Shown: positions 31,641 to 43,778 of the stretch, piece by piece
Layout: every line of letters starts with the position of its first letter
Numbering within the stretch: the stretch's first letter is position 1
Origin: Watersipora subatra
Lineage: Eukaryota > Bryozoa > Gymnolaemata > Cheilostomatida > Watersiporidae
Reading direction: 5' to 3'
NCBI RefSeq assembly: GCF_963576615.1
Contig: NC_088711.1
Span: 33,654,121 to 33,718,120, forward strand
DNA length: 64,000 bases
Translations under genes and position numbers: made by a program
The notes under the pieces: generated by a model
Seen by the model: the letters and a program-made list of their open reading frames with translations, nothing else
Databases searched by the model: none
Told to the model about the DNA's origin: nothing

Positions 31641-32753
31641 TCAAACATGGATAACTCGAACTTCAAGGGACCGAGCAAAAGTGTTCGAATTATCAGAGCG
31701 TTCAAGTTATCAGAGCACTGTCACAAGTCGATATATTTACTTATTTATTAGTAGATACATGTACATATACAAACTATAATATAAATCAAAAGCACAAATG
31801 GCTTGTTTCAAATTAAATGCTTCTAATGTAAAGTTTAAAACGTTTTCATGAAAAAGTATAGAGATTTTTTTATCACTTGAGATTGGTTTGTTGTTTGAGG
31901 TGATGTTATTGCCAGGACGTTTTTCAGATTGACATCGGCAAAACTTGATCGTTGTTGAAATGCTCAAAAGAAAAGACATTTTTTTCTTTTGGGGTTTTAC
32001 CCACGATCAATTTTGCCGTTTCTTCTTGAAGTTTATGCAGATCACCTTACTTTACCTGGGATTCGTTAAGAGCAACACTCCGAGGCAGTTCAATTAGAAG
32101 TTTTACGAGGTTTTACAGTACATTCTATATCACTCACGCTTTTTTAATAGATACTTATTGAATGTACACACGTATTCTGTGTTTAGGTCAAACGATGAAT
32201 AGTTTTTTGTAGCTCAGACAACGTATACGTTTAATTACACCAATTTTAAGACGTTTTAAACATTCAACATTCCGACGTTGATTCAACACGGAATCAACGT
32301 CGGAAAACTATTTATCACGGGCTAGTCGGGTCACGCACTCAAGGATTTTTGCCACGCACATACAAAACAACATGCGATTTTTGTTTTGTATGTGCGTGGC
32401 GAAAATCCTTGCGCGCGTGACCCGGCTAACCCGTGCTATTCATCGTATCGCAGTATAAATCAATTTTCACCAAAATTTTAGAAAAGTCGTTGACAAAAAT
32501 ATTTTGCTGATGGTGGTAATAACGACGCTTATGAATTACGAAAAGATGAAGTTTACCTCTATGGCTTTGAATAAAGTGATTTTCTAAAGCGATAACAATC
32601 GTTTCGGTAGCCGTTAGGCAAAAAAACAGTTCGAATTAACAGTGTGAGTTCGAGTTATCTATAGCAATTTATCATTATGTGGGAACGGACCAAAGGAAAT
32701 GTTCGAATTAACCATGTGTTCGAGCTATCCGTGGACGAGTTATCCATGTTTGA

Positions 32754-32756
<3 letters not shown>
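31638..32756. mobile_element. pogo/Tigger-like TIR element, non-coding
   Basis: The inverted repeats begin CAGTCAAACATGGATAACTC at both ends and are flanked by TA. The ends continue with GTTCGAATTA / GAGTTCGAGTTATC words, typical of pogo/Tigger-type termini. No transposase motif is visible in the 1.1-kb interior, so it is non-autonomous. A strong hairpin is nested inside. Confidence 0.82.
32317..32435. repeat. Long hairpin (fold-back MITE) inside the Tigger-like element
   Basis: The arms of about 54 bp start CACGGGCTAG and end CTAACCCGTG. Inner parts match almost exactly: CCACGCACATACAAAACAA against TTGTTTTGTATGTGCGTGG, around a loop of about 10 bases. It looks like a separate small insertion. 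A second, outer pairing CGATGAATAG (32194) with CTATTCATCG (32436) surrounds it. Confidence 0.88.
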
Positions 32757-32793
<37 letters not shown>

Positions 32794-32794
<1 letters not shown>

Positions 32795-33748
32795 AGGGTC
32801 AGTCAATAAGTAGTAGGAATTTTGTCATTACATTTTATTACAATAAGATATAGCTACATTTTTATTTCACTCTTCAACATAATCTCCTTCTTTTTTTATG
32901 CACTTGTTCCACATTCCTGGAAGTTTCTCAATTCTTGCAGAATATTATTCTGGCCGCTGGGTTCTAAACCATTCACGCACAGCTTCCCTGTCGGGTGCAT
33001 CAGTAGTGAAGTGCTTGCCTCTCATGTGGTTCTTTAATGGTCCAAAAAATGAAAATTGTTTGGTGCTAGATCTGGACTATAAGGAGGGCATGCTAACACC
33101 TCTCAGCCCAGTTCCTCAATTTAGGCCCATGTATGGGCAGCAGTATGTGGGTGGGCGTTGTCCTGGTGGAACCTGACATCTCTATTCTGGAGGCCGCTTC
33201 TCTTTTTCCTTATGTCTTGCTTCACCACAGACAGGAGCTAGCTTCTTATGGACAATATTGTGTGCAGTTCTATGTGAAATGACCATGGTCTCCGCAACAT
33301 CATCTATAGTGAGTCTTCTATCGGATTCAATCAGCTTTTCTACTTCAGCTTCTGTGTCTGGAGTTGAAAAATTCACTGGTTCACAACTTCTTGGCTCGTC
33401 CGTAATGTCTTCTCGCCCATTCTTGAATTCATCAGCCCACTTATAGCAGCTTGTTTTTGACATACAGCTTCCCCATATTGTTGTCTCATTCTTTTGTGTA
33501 TGACTCTTGTTTTCACCCCTTCAGCTCTCAAAAATCTTATAACAGCTCTTTGCTCTATGAGTGCGCATGTTTTCAGCTTGGTGGCCATTTTGAATATAAA
33601 TAATATTAAAAAGTTGAATCACTTACATGATGAATTTTTGGGTAAGTGATGACAACTCCCATTTATAAAAGTCTAGAAAATATTAAATTGTTAGATAAAA
33701 TAGAACAAAAGGGATGACAAAATTCCCACTACTTATTGACTGACCCTC
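32794..33748 (-). mobile_element. mariner element, internally deleted
   Basis: The inverted repeats read GAGGGTCAGTCAATAAGTAG at both ends, followed inward by GGAATTTTGTCAT. They are flanked by TA-rich DNA, so the TA duplication cannot be proven. At 955 bp it is shorter than the usual 1.2-1.3 kb of mariners. Confidence 0.88.
33005..33588 (-). pseudogene. mariner transposase remnant
   Basis: The N-terminus is open from 33588 (MATKLKTCALIEQRAVIRFL). It is a mariner helix-turn-helix region, but a frameshift near 33465 moves it into the frame of SKTSCYKWADEFKNGREDI. The second helix-turn-helix continues to SHRTAHNIVHKKL near 33235. The middle of the catalytic domain, including the first aspartate, is missing. 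The sequence passes directly to a segment reading HTAAHTWA-like residues after a QDNA-type motif, then YSPDL-like and FGPLKNHMRGKHF-like residues near 33010-33150 in broken frames. Dead, but assignable to the mariner/SETMAR-like group. Confidence 0.8.
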
Positions 33749-33775
33749 GTATATATATCTTATATCTATATATAT

Positions 33776-34880
33776 ATTTCTCAAAGTCCATCTGTTTTCC
33801 GGCTATAGCTATTATTAGAACACCTGAGCTGGACAGCAATGCAGACTCAAAGTCATGTCTTACCGTCATTGGAAGCCTAACCTTATTAACTAGCTTAGTG
33901 AAATTTTCCATTGGCAATATGCCAGGCTACTAGCTTGAAAGGTACAGTTGTTTGACAAAGTTTTAAAACCTTCACAGTTGTTTTTATTTTTCTCATGTTA
34001 TGTAGTTTGAAAGTTAGAATGGCAAATGTTGTTATACCAAATACAAATCAATTTTATAAATACAAATCAATTGTCGGTCCAAATACTCTTCTATTACACG
34101 GGCAACACCGAGTGGTACAGCTAGTATATCCATACTTTTAAAATCTGGTGTGTATTTGTGTATTCGTCGTTTTGATTGTCCAGCTACAGCGATTATTTTA
34201 TCACTGTGCCCACGCGTTACGATGCCCCTGTTAAAAAAATTTTCTGTAAGGTTCAACTACTATATATGGGGTCAAGGCCAATTCTTCTAACGCGGACATT
34301 CACGGGAAGAGCTTCGACATTCTCTCTCCGTCCAGTCAGACAAAGACAGTACGATATCTCATTTTTACCAGTAGCATCGTATTCAAAGTTTTGATGGATA
34401 GCTTCTGATGGAACAATAACCTTTTTATGCACATACACTTCTATGCAAGAATTGTTATTACAAATTCAACATATTCAGGAATTTTATTTTTGTTTTTTCA
34501 GTTCGTTTTAATTGTATCTTTACCGAATCATATTTTATTGTAATCGTAGCAACACAGACTTAGTTTACTTGTTAATTATTTCACATTTACGTCTAAACCC
34601 TTTTATGGTTGTTTTATTTTTTTTAAATTTATTTGACCTGCGCAAAACATTTTCTTTATGATATGAAGTTTGAAAGTTACAGTTGTTTGACAAAGTTTGA
34701 AAGCCTTTAAGGTTGTCTTTATTTTATCTCTTAATTTATTTCAACTACACAAAACACTTTTCTCATGATATGCAGCTTGCAAGGTAAAATGGCAAAAGTT
34801 GTTATATGTTAAACACAAATAAATTTTCTGTCCAAAAACTTTTTATTACCCAGGCAACGCCGGTTTTTACAGTTAGTATA
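33776..34880. repeat. Interspersed family of unknown class, two adjacent copies
   Basis: Shared words with 59045-59270 and 61180-61870: GATTGTCCAGCTA, CACGCGTTACGAT or equivalents, GGGTCAAGGCCAATTCTTCT, GATGGATAGCTTCTGATGGA and ACTTCTATGCAAGAATTGTT. Copies end with ATTACCCAGGCAACGCCGG-like sequence and an ACAGCTAGTATATA tail (34083-34130 and 34850-34880). On the minus strand 34032-34256 and 34253-34438 are open and read GHSDKIIAVAGQSKRR and ENVEALPVNVRVRRIGLDP. This may be decayed coding sequence of an unrecognised mobile element. I do not assign a class. Confidence 0.6.
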
Positions 34881-34897
34881 TATATATATATATTAAT

Positions 34898-36033
34898 TAG
34901 AGCTGCACAATGATCGCGTTAATTAAACGATTAACGCGACCAATACAAATAAACGATTAACTAAGTTGAGCCAATTAATCTTTAATTAAAATGCAACCCG
35001 AGGTGATGATCTTGATGTGGTTCCTTTCTTTTGTACTGTTTAGTACCATATGTTAGTAATACTAACGTAGCAGGTTACTACCATTTAATTTACTAACAAA
35101 TAAATATTATGACAAGCAACACTTTCTTACCAATAAATTACAACCACAATTATTTTGCACTCAACTATGAAAATGAGTCGCTAACATTAAACTTGTTTAT
35201 ACAATGCACAAGTGCTGTGCCGATCTAGCCCTAAGGGGCCATGTTGTTAGTTGCTTGAACGCGTTTCTAGGTAATAGCAACAAAAGTGATTTCAGTATTA
35301 TTTAATACGTATCTTACAGTTTATTTTTGTTTATTTTTAAAACTTTCTCAAGTAAATTATACATTTATTTTCATTTTTCAAATAAGTCACAATCGTATTT
35401 CAGCTTCAGAATATTAGTAATATAAGATTGACACTTTATTGGAACATGGAAGCAGAAAAATGTCTTCCACCCTAATTAGAAGACATTTCCACCATTTCTG
35501 TAAGTTGTTGGAGGCGTAAACAAGAAAGCGAAGTGCAGTATATGCCAGAAAGAATTTGCTTACCACCACTGCACATCATCATCATTAAGATATATTTTAA
35601 CTAATTCTCCTCCTACCGCTCAGAAATCATCACCAGCTGTCGCAGACAATAACTAATACTACTGACTACCGGCACTACTGTCCCCTGTGAGCGGCTATTC
35701 TCCGAAGCTGGCAAAATTGTATGTAGGGAGAGGGCATCTCTTTATTCAGATAATGTGAATAAACTGTGCTGCCTCAACTCTTGGCTGACTTAATTATAGA
35801 CCATAGACAGTTTTCATACTCATAATAATTATTACATTGTAACTTATGTACATTGTACATAACATGTACTACTGCTAAGAATTGTCTAAAATATAATTAA
35901 GTTATATGTAGCTGTATTATTTGTTTTTGAATATGCAGGTTTTTGCTAGATTAATTCTAAGATTAATCGAAGATTAACTGGTTCAGACCAGTTATTAATC
36001 GTGATCAATTTTTATAATCGTTTTGCAGCTCTA
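34898..36033 (+). mobile_element. hAT element, internally deleted, perfect 8-bp TSD
   Basis: Ends TAGAGCTGCAMAA in inverted orientation, flanked by a perfect 8-bp duplication ATATTAAT (34890-34897 and 36034-36041). Sub-terminal ATTAAYCG motifs recur at both ends. The element keeps only the two ends of its transposase gene. Confidence 0.9.
35517..35794 (+). pseudogene. hAT transposase remnant: BED-like finger and dimerisation domain
   Basis: The BED-type start reads KKAKCSICQKEFAYHHCTSS at about 35521-35580, followed by SLRYIL where a histidine of the finger would be expected. The C-terminal dimerisation block reads VPCERLFSEAGKIVCRERAS near 35678-35737 and SLYSDNVNKLCCLNSWL after it, an excellent match to the hAT dimerisation domain. 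The whole RNase-H-like catalytic core between them, several hundred codons, is absent. This is therefore a non-autonomous deletion derivative of a ZBED-like autonomous element, different from the GTF2IRD2-like element at 2215-5036. Confidence 0.85.
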
Positions 36034-36041
36034 ATATTAAT

Positions 36042-36360
36042 ACTAATATATATATTAATACTAATATATATATATTTATATATATATTTATATATATTAT
36101 ATATATAATATATATATAATATATATATATTATATATAATATATACATATATATATATATATATGTTATGTTATATATATATATGTTGATGCTGACTTGA
36201 AGAAATTGCAGGAACTACTAATAATCAGCAAACAGAGTACTGTGGTGCTGCCATTTCAGAAAGCATGGAGTATCTATATATACGTGTATATATATATGCA
36301 TATTTATATATATTATATTATTTTTCATCTTATTTATATATGTGTTTACTTATTTATCTA
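36042..36360. repeat. (TA)n-rich low-complexity DNA
   Basis: Long ATATATAT runs with TTATATATAATATA palindromic phases, interrupted by about 90 bp of ordinary sequence at 36184-36275. Confidence 0.85.
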
Positions 36361-38388
36361 TTAATGTGTCTGTATCTCTAAAAAGGCATCAACACTGCAA
36401 CAGTAGGCAGCATAATACATCCATTCAAACATGCAGAATTAGAATGGTCTGTTAAAAGGACCAATGGATATTGTAGCCACAACTGTCCGCGAGTAAAAAA
36501 GCTATTTTCCTACTAAACTAGCATTGCATGCATCTACAGGCATGATTTGAACTTCTTAGTAAGCTTCATGGGTATTGTCTGCTCTTATCCGCTCCATTCT
36601 AGAACATATTTCTCTATTGTTCAGGAATACAGGAGGTAAACATTAGATATTGATTTTAGAACCCTAGTTATGTATGTCTCGACTTGCTACGCCGCGTCAG
36701 CACTAGCTAGTAAAGGTACGCGACCACTGAGGAATTCATTACTACCTTTGTTCTAAACCTGAGACACACCATAATGATGCTCAATATAATTAGAAATGGT
36801 TCCATGAGACCAACCTTTAAAACTAGACAGGAGATGTTTGACGTGAAACTAGCTGCAACTATATAGATACACGCTAAAAATTGCTTCACCCTATAAAATC
36901 TCAAACCCTTCCCTCAATAAAAGTCAGCAAGTCTTCGTAAGAACACCAAACCCATGATAAGAATATAAATGAGAAATTAATGTTTTTTACTTCAGTTTAT
37001 GTAGTATTTATGGGATTCGCCAGTGTTGATATTTACCAAATTCACTCTAGTTTCTATACATTATCATCGCTACTGTACAATTGGTGTTCGATGTTCTGAC
37101 GCGAGGTCACGAACATTGTCATGTCTCTGTAACATTTTAAATGCTGAGGCAATTTCAGATGTGATCTCGATATATCCAGTCAAAAAGGTCATTTTTTTCC
37201 TTTTCGTTAATTGAACGATAGTTGGTAGCCGTGAGAAGATTCTTTGACTAATATTATAGGTTAAACGTGACTCTATTCGTTGATTGCCTAATAGAGAAAA
37301 TGGAATAGCTAATCTGATTAATAATACTTTCAGATAGTCACTACGCGCCTCACACTTAATTTTCCCAAGCTGCCGTTATTGATATCTCTATCTAGCCTGA
37401 AAAAACGATCTTCCCCCTCTTTGAAAAAATAAAATTATTTCGCTCTTAGGTTTTATTTACAAAAGCCAAAGGTACTAGTAACCAGCCTTGGAGAAACTTA
37501 GAAAAGTTGTAAGAGCGTAAACCTAATGTAATATATTTAATAAACACTCGCTCGCGGCCCTAACGTCAGTATGTATGACCTCGCCCTGAGGCTATCATTG
37601 CCATTAAACGTACTATTGATTACTGGTAATCAAATAATACATGCGATGGGATTTTAGATAGGATCCCTTTGAGCTAGATATTAACCATGACTTAAGCTGA
37701 GCACGCTTGCATATATAATTATTCCAGTCTGACATAGCATCGCGCCATTACATTTACCTCATACAAGCCAGAGGCCATCAAACGCATAGACGGATCATGT
37801 GGACACACATGTCAACTAGAGCGGCATCAGACTCGACTTTACCCTCGCTCATCTAGGATCGACTAGCGACATGGTCGAAACGGCAGGGCAAAAAACAGAG
37901 CGCTACCCGTTGCTTGGAGGATTGTCATGGGTATAGTACACAATGCATATCTTTCAACATTTTCCATCGAGTGCTGCACTTCTTTTCTTTTATATTTAAG
38001 CCCTAGAGCTCACTGACAGAAAATTATTTGCAAAAATCAATCAAATAAGTATTTATTTGCCGTTACACTTGAGGCAGTGTATATGTTATGAATTGTGAAA
38101 GAAATGAGGTATTGTGTGTGATGAGCAAGACAGCGAGCATGGCAAGCAGTTATTAATATGAGAGACCATTGTCTCTCCATTGATTGACCGGCTATGGCTA
38201 TATCGTACCACTGCTTTAGCCACTATTCTTAAATACAACCTCGCAGTATAGCTGACTTCATTATTTAAATGTTTAACATGTATGCTATTGCTGCCTCTTT
38301 TTATTCGTATTATTATCGCGTATGCGCATATTGTGTAAGACGGTAAAGTTTCACTGCGAAGATACTCCTAGTCGGATTACCACCTGTA
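36361..38388. other. Unique-looking DNA without recognised gene
   Basis: No repeats or gene families recognised on either strand. It could include promoter and 5' UTR of the calcium channel gene, since a candidate first coding exon follows. Confidence 0.45.
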
Positions 38389-38415
38389 ATGTCTACACCG
38401 GCTTCTAGTCATAAT
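38389..38415 (+). CDS. Candidate first coding exon of the CACNB-like gene
   Basis: ATG followed by eight sense codons (MSTPASSHN) and then a near-perfect donor GTAAGTTAAG. It ends in phase 0, the phase required by the next recognised exon at 43779. Beta subunit genes use several alternative short first exons, so a 9-codon start is plausible. There is no sequence conservation to prove it. Confidence 0.4.
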
Positions 38416-38698
38416 GTAAGTTAAGTTACATTTTTACTAAAGGTTTCATAAGGAACAAGCTAAGTAGTATGTCTTTTGCAGCTAGCAGAGTATCAGTAAT
38501 GTGTCAAATTGCTAGTATTGACCAATAGTTAAGTGTACATATCAGATGCGTCATCGAGCCGACCCTCACTCCATACGATTTGCTGTACTTATTGGCGTAA
38601 GTCGAGGATTAAAATAATTGATCTTTTCCTCGTTTAGTCTAATTACTTGATTTCATGCATCGCCAAAGTGTCAGCTGTTCTGTTTCTCTTTGGATAAA

Positions 38699-39365
38699 AC
38701 CGCTTTAGGTGAACCGCTTTAGGTGAACCGCTTTAGGTGAGCCGCTTTATGTGAACCGCTTTATGTGAACCGCTTTAGGTGAACCACATTGGGTGAACCG
38801 CTTTAGGTGAACCGCCTTAGGTGAACTGCTTTAGGTGAACCGCTTTAGGTGAACCGCTTTATGTGAACCGCTTTAGGTGAACCGCTTTAGGTGAACCGCT
38901 TTATGTGAACCGCTTTAGGTGAACCGCTTTATGTGAACCGCTTTAGGTGAACCGCTTTAGGTGAACCGCTTTAGATGAACCACTTTTTGTGAACCACTTT
39001 AAGTGACCCCCTTTAGGTGAACTGCTTTAGGTGAACCACTTTAGGTGAACCGCTTTAGATGAAATGCGTTAGGTGAACCACTTTAGGTGAACTGTTTAAG
39101 GTGAACCACTTTAGGTGAACCACTTTAAGTGAACCGCTTTAGGTGAACCGCTTTAGGTGAACCTCTTTAGATGAACCGCTTTAGGTGAACCGCTTTAGGT
39201 GAACCGCTTTAGGTGAACCTCTTTAGATGAACCGCTTTAAGTGAACCGCTTTAGGTAAACCGCTTTAGATGAACCGCTTTTGGTGAACCGCTTTAGATGA
39301 ACCACTTTTGGTGAACCACTTTAGGTGAACCCTTTTAGGTGAACTGCTTTAGGTAAACCACTTTG
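38699..39365. repeat. 14-bp minisatellite, about 47 copies
   Basis: Unit AACCGCTTTAGGTG. Copies are cleanest at 38700-38980 and increasingly varied toward the right. Related degenerate words (accattttgggta type) continue to about 39660, and an isolated decayed patch lies at 41500-41665. Confidence 0.95.
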
Positions 39366-40475
39366 AGCTATACCATATTTTAGCACCAGTTTTGGGAACT
39401 TCATTTTAGTAGTGCCATTTTGAGTATAATTACATGCATCTTGAGTAAAACATTTTTGAAAAATTATTTTGGTAAAACCAATGTAAATAAAACCATTTTG
39501 GGTAGAGCCATTTTTTAGTCGAAGCTTTTAAGGTAAAGCTGAGAAGGGTAGATTCAGTTTGACTAAAAAAATTTTGAGTAGAACCATCTTGCTGAGCACC
39601 CGTTTTAGAGCTCCATTTTAATAGTGCCATTTTGAGAATAACTGTCTTGGCTGAAGAAATTTTGATATTATTTTTACACTTTTGGTGTAAGAAGTCTTTG
39701 TATTAAAAAGCTGAAGCACCTCTCCAATGAAAAAGATCTCTTAAGCTTACTGGGCACATCTGCTGCTTTTGCATAGACATGTAGATCAGCATTGCTGAGA
39801 GGTACTGCACCCATGACTCTAACTAAATCACTTGTCTGAACCTGATCAATATCCCTCTTATGTTTAGGTGCTTTAGTGCATACATGCCATTTCCTAGTAA
39901 TTTATTTGCATTATATGTCATGCCGCTTTCCTAGTACATACCTCCAGGTGTATCTACGTAGTACAGATAAAAATAGCTCAAAAATGCAAGTTTATATAAT
40001 ATAAACTATACTTTTCATAAAAACAACAATTTCAAAGAATAAGTTGAAGTTTATAGCTCTGTTAGAACAAAGAATTTAATTTACACTTTCAAACCTTCTG
40101 TAAGCCTAGTATCATTTCGTAATTTTGTAACATGTTTTGTGCTGATAGCACGCACACAGATAGCTATACATGTGCTTGTTCAGATAACATACCTGAGAGT
40201 TAATCTTAAATTTTGAACAATACAGCAACGAAACAATTAGCGTGCATTTATTATAAACTGTACAAATATGGCATCTTAATAGGCATATTTGTATACATAT
40301 ATATATACATTGTAATCCAAAATATAAAGCACAAAAATAAAGTTTTGGTTCAAATCTAGAACTACAAATTTTTAATAGTCTATTTGAAACGAAGTTTGTG
40401 TTTGTCATTGGTGGTGAAATTGCTTGCAGCTCAAAATTTTAAATACATATGTAAACCTTCGTGTTCTTATTTGAT
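39366..40475. other. Intron DNA with decayed minisatellite
   Basis: 39366-39660 holds degenerate units of the 14-bp array. The remainder is AT-rich with no gene recognised. Confidence 0.5.
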
Positions 40476-40479
40476 AAAC

Positions 40480-40745
40480 ACATATACATTTGCACATATA
40501 CATATGCACATATACATACATACATATACACATATACATACACACATACACACATATACATACACACATATCCATACACACATATACATACACACATATA
40601 CATACACACTGATACATACACACATATCCATACACACATATACATATACACATATACATACACACATATACATACACACATATACATACACACATATACA
40701 TACACATACATACGCGCATATACATACGCACATATATACTCTTGG
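40480..40745. repeat. ACATAYACATACAC microsatellite
   Basis: Imperfect 14-bp unit made of ACATAC and ACACAT words. All three frames on both strands stay open because the unit lacks stops; these frames are artefacts. Confidence 0.95.
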
Positions 40746-40984
40746 ACAAGCAACCGAGTCATGAAGTTGTAAGAACATGCACTGACTGGTGCATATGTGT
40801 CATGCTAATTTGCACACAATTGCGCGATAGATAGGCTTTACAAATACTGTTTATTTGATGTCAAAGAGATGTGAGATTACATATTCATTGTTATTGATCA
40901 GTCCAGCACATAATGGCGTATTAGTTAGCAAGTCTTCTTTGAGTCTCAGCACCGAAGCAGCTGAATTGTATCCTCAAATTTATA

Positions 40985-41072
40985 CACAGATACATATGTA
41001 CATATGTACGTATGTACGTATGTACATCTGTACATACGTACATATATGAATATGTATGTACATATGTACAGA
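40985..41072. repeat. ACATATGTACGT palindromic repeat
   Basis: Short run of self-complementary words (ACATATGTACGTATGTACGT) able to fold or cruciform. Confidence 0.8.
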
Positions 41073-42949
41073 TGTCTTGTTAATAAAATGATTATATCTA
41101 AAGGGTGTTTTTACAAACCGGTTTTAGCTATAAATAGTTTTAGTCAATATGGCTGAACCTAAATTGAACCTAGGGACATAAACATACTTGGTTTCTAAGA
41201 AATATCTTTGAACCATTTCATTTCACTAGAGCCTTGGTCGATTAGTCGTCATTGGGCTTAAGCTAGATGGAGCGAAAGGTACCTGTCCTCACATCGATGC
41301 TGAGGCTCTAACTAAAGTGTTGGATCACTAGCCAGTTTAACAAATACATTTTTAAAAGTAATTTAAACAATTAGTCGCTATTCTTCAGCCTGCTGAATGC
41401 AAGTGTGGCGGTCACAGTTTAGTACTACGTTGAGCAGAAGGATTCTGAACAAAACCATTAAATGGTTTGTTCCCGCAAATGACTCGACGTAAAGTTGTTA
41501 GATTGAGTCATTTTGGTTAAAACTCAATTTGAGTAACTAATTCAAGTATAGCCATTTTATGTAGAATCATTTGGGTAAAATCATTGTAGGTAGAATCATT
41601 TAATTAAGACCTTTTTTGATAAAATCATTTTGACAAAAACCACTTAGTATCAAATCATCTTGATTTGAACCACTCTAAAAATAAAATTTTAACTTTTATT
41701 ATTTTCATGCTCAAGATAGTTGTTGAAGTAAAGAAGTTGCTATATAAACTGTAAACTGATTTTATTTTGCAACTCTTATTTCTAGTAAAGCAAGTCAATA
41801 TAGCTGACTAGCAACACTTACTAGTAGTCTTGGATACTTACCAGCAGCCACCAACAGTTACATTGTAGTTTATATATGGCAACTCCAGCTGCTTTAGGCC
41901 AGGTTAGTTTACCCGTTGAATGAAAAATTCTCATAGAACAAAGCTTTTTGTGACTCCCTCGGGCTAAAACACGTTTGCAAAAAAGGAGCTTGAAAGGAAT
42001 AAAACGCAGAAACTGCAGAACTCCCAAAAGCTTATAATTATGATTGTTATCATTATTATTATTATGAGCATGTTTTGCAGCTACTCTATTGTACCGCAGT
42101 GTGAACAGCAAGAAAGACGCAAGCAGTGTCTATCATGCCATTTTAATTTAATTTGTAATCTAAGGTACCGACTATTCAGTCGGCTTTCCTTTACTTGAAA
42201 ACTATTTCCGAGGTAGCATGAGGTTAGGGTGAGCTAGCAAATACGTGTATGCTGCATATTTATTATCCTAGGATCGGCTGATGTGACACCCGAGCTACAG
42301 TCTTACTTAATAGATATTTGCATTTTTTTGCTAAGTTTATATTTTATATTTTCTGTAATTATTCAGAGAATCAACAACATGGAACAATTAAAAATATGAT
42401 TTGTCTAAGATGGAAATTAAAAAAAAATTAGCATTCTGATAAATATGCTTGTTTGATAAAACTTGTAATTTGAAAGTCTGTAATATTTGAAGCCTAATCT
42501 TTATATAATCAAAACAGTAAATTTAGAACAGCTAATATTGTTCACAGTTTTGAAAAAAATGTAGTGGTGCCTAAAAGCATTTGAGGCTGATCTCTTCATG
42601 TTATACAAAATAGAACTTGAAGTTGAAAGTCAACAATTGAAATTATTGTGAAGTTGTGTGGTCTACTTAATGAGCAGTGCTCTCTATGTTGTCTAGTTAC
42701 TAGCTTTACTAGGTGAGATATAAGAGACTCACTACCATAGTTCAAGTGTTTCAGCCTCTGCTGTCATTATACCGTGTTATTAGATCTACAGGTCTCTATA
42801 TTGTAGCTTGTATATTGAGTCAACAGACTTGAGATAGTTACTCATATATTACATCTACTAAATGCAGCTGTTCCCTAACTGTTATCTAATGATGACCCTG
42901 TCGATGCGTACACAATTTACCTTTAGCGGAGTTTATCTCTAGAGAACTA
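41073..42949. other. Intron DNA without recognised gene
   Basis: Contains the decayed 14-bp minisatellite patch at 41500-41665 and a short hairpin near 41450-41475 (GAACAAAACCATT with AATGGTTTGTTC). Nothing coding seen. Confidence 0.45.
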
Positions 42950-43220
42950 AACATGTTGTTCATGTGAACAGTTGGGCTCTAGGCGTGTTGTTTATGGGAA
43001 CAGCTGAAATATAGACATGTTGTTGATGTGAACAGTTGAAATATAGACATGTTGTTCATGTGAACAGTTGGGCTCTAGACATGTTGTTCATGTGAGCAGT
43101 TGAAATATAGATGTGTTGTTCATGTGAACAGTTGAAATATAGACATGTTGTTAATGTGAACAGTTGAAATATAGACATGTTGTTCATGTGAACAGTTGAA
43201 ATATAGACATGTTGTTCATG
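42950..43220. repeat. 32-bp minisatellite, about 8 copies
   Basis: Unit built from GACATGTTGTTCATGTGAAC and AGTTGAAATATA. Three copies have GGGCTCTA for GAAATATA. The unit contains a near-palindrome GTTGTTCATGTGAAC. Confidence 0.92.
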
Positions 43221-43778
43221 TGAACAGCTATAAATTCTTTCTTGTGTATGTGGCACCTGTCTGACTGAACACATATATACCTAGGAAAAATGATATTTCT
43301 GTTGTCTGTAAGTAAGTCAGCCACTTTCAGAGCAAAACAAGCTTACGCTAAAAAGTTTCAACTGGATAATTTTGTTTGTTGAGAAAATTGCTCTGTTTTG
43401 GTGGCAACTACCAACTTTAATAAAAACATTCAAGCAGGTATTCTGAGAACCAATCCACATACATCTCACTGTCATTTATGAAAATGCTATTTATTTATCA
43501 AATTATGGATAAAAATCCATAGAATATGTGGAGCGACTTTCATAAGAATCTTATCAGCAGCTAAAATTCCTTTTACAAGATCAGCATAGAATTCAGAGCA
43601 AAGCCCTCCAACCGCATATTTTTATAGACATATAGTTGAAATACAATATTTGAGTTCCATTTGTTTGATTATTAAGCATAACACATTAAGAAAAGAATAA
43701 AAGGAAAGAGTAGAAAGAACAAAATATTATATAAATATATTATATAAATAATGTATAAATGTGTTTTTATTTATGTAG

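Noticed and set aside
40384-40778. Overlapping frames of YTHIHTHIY and CVYVCMYMC type on both strands
   Set aside because: Microsatellite of ACATAC words open in all frames.
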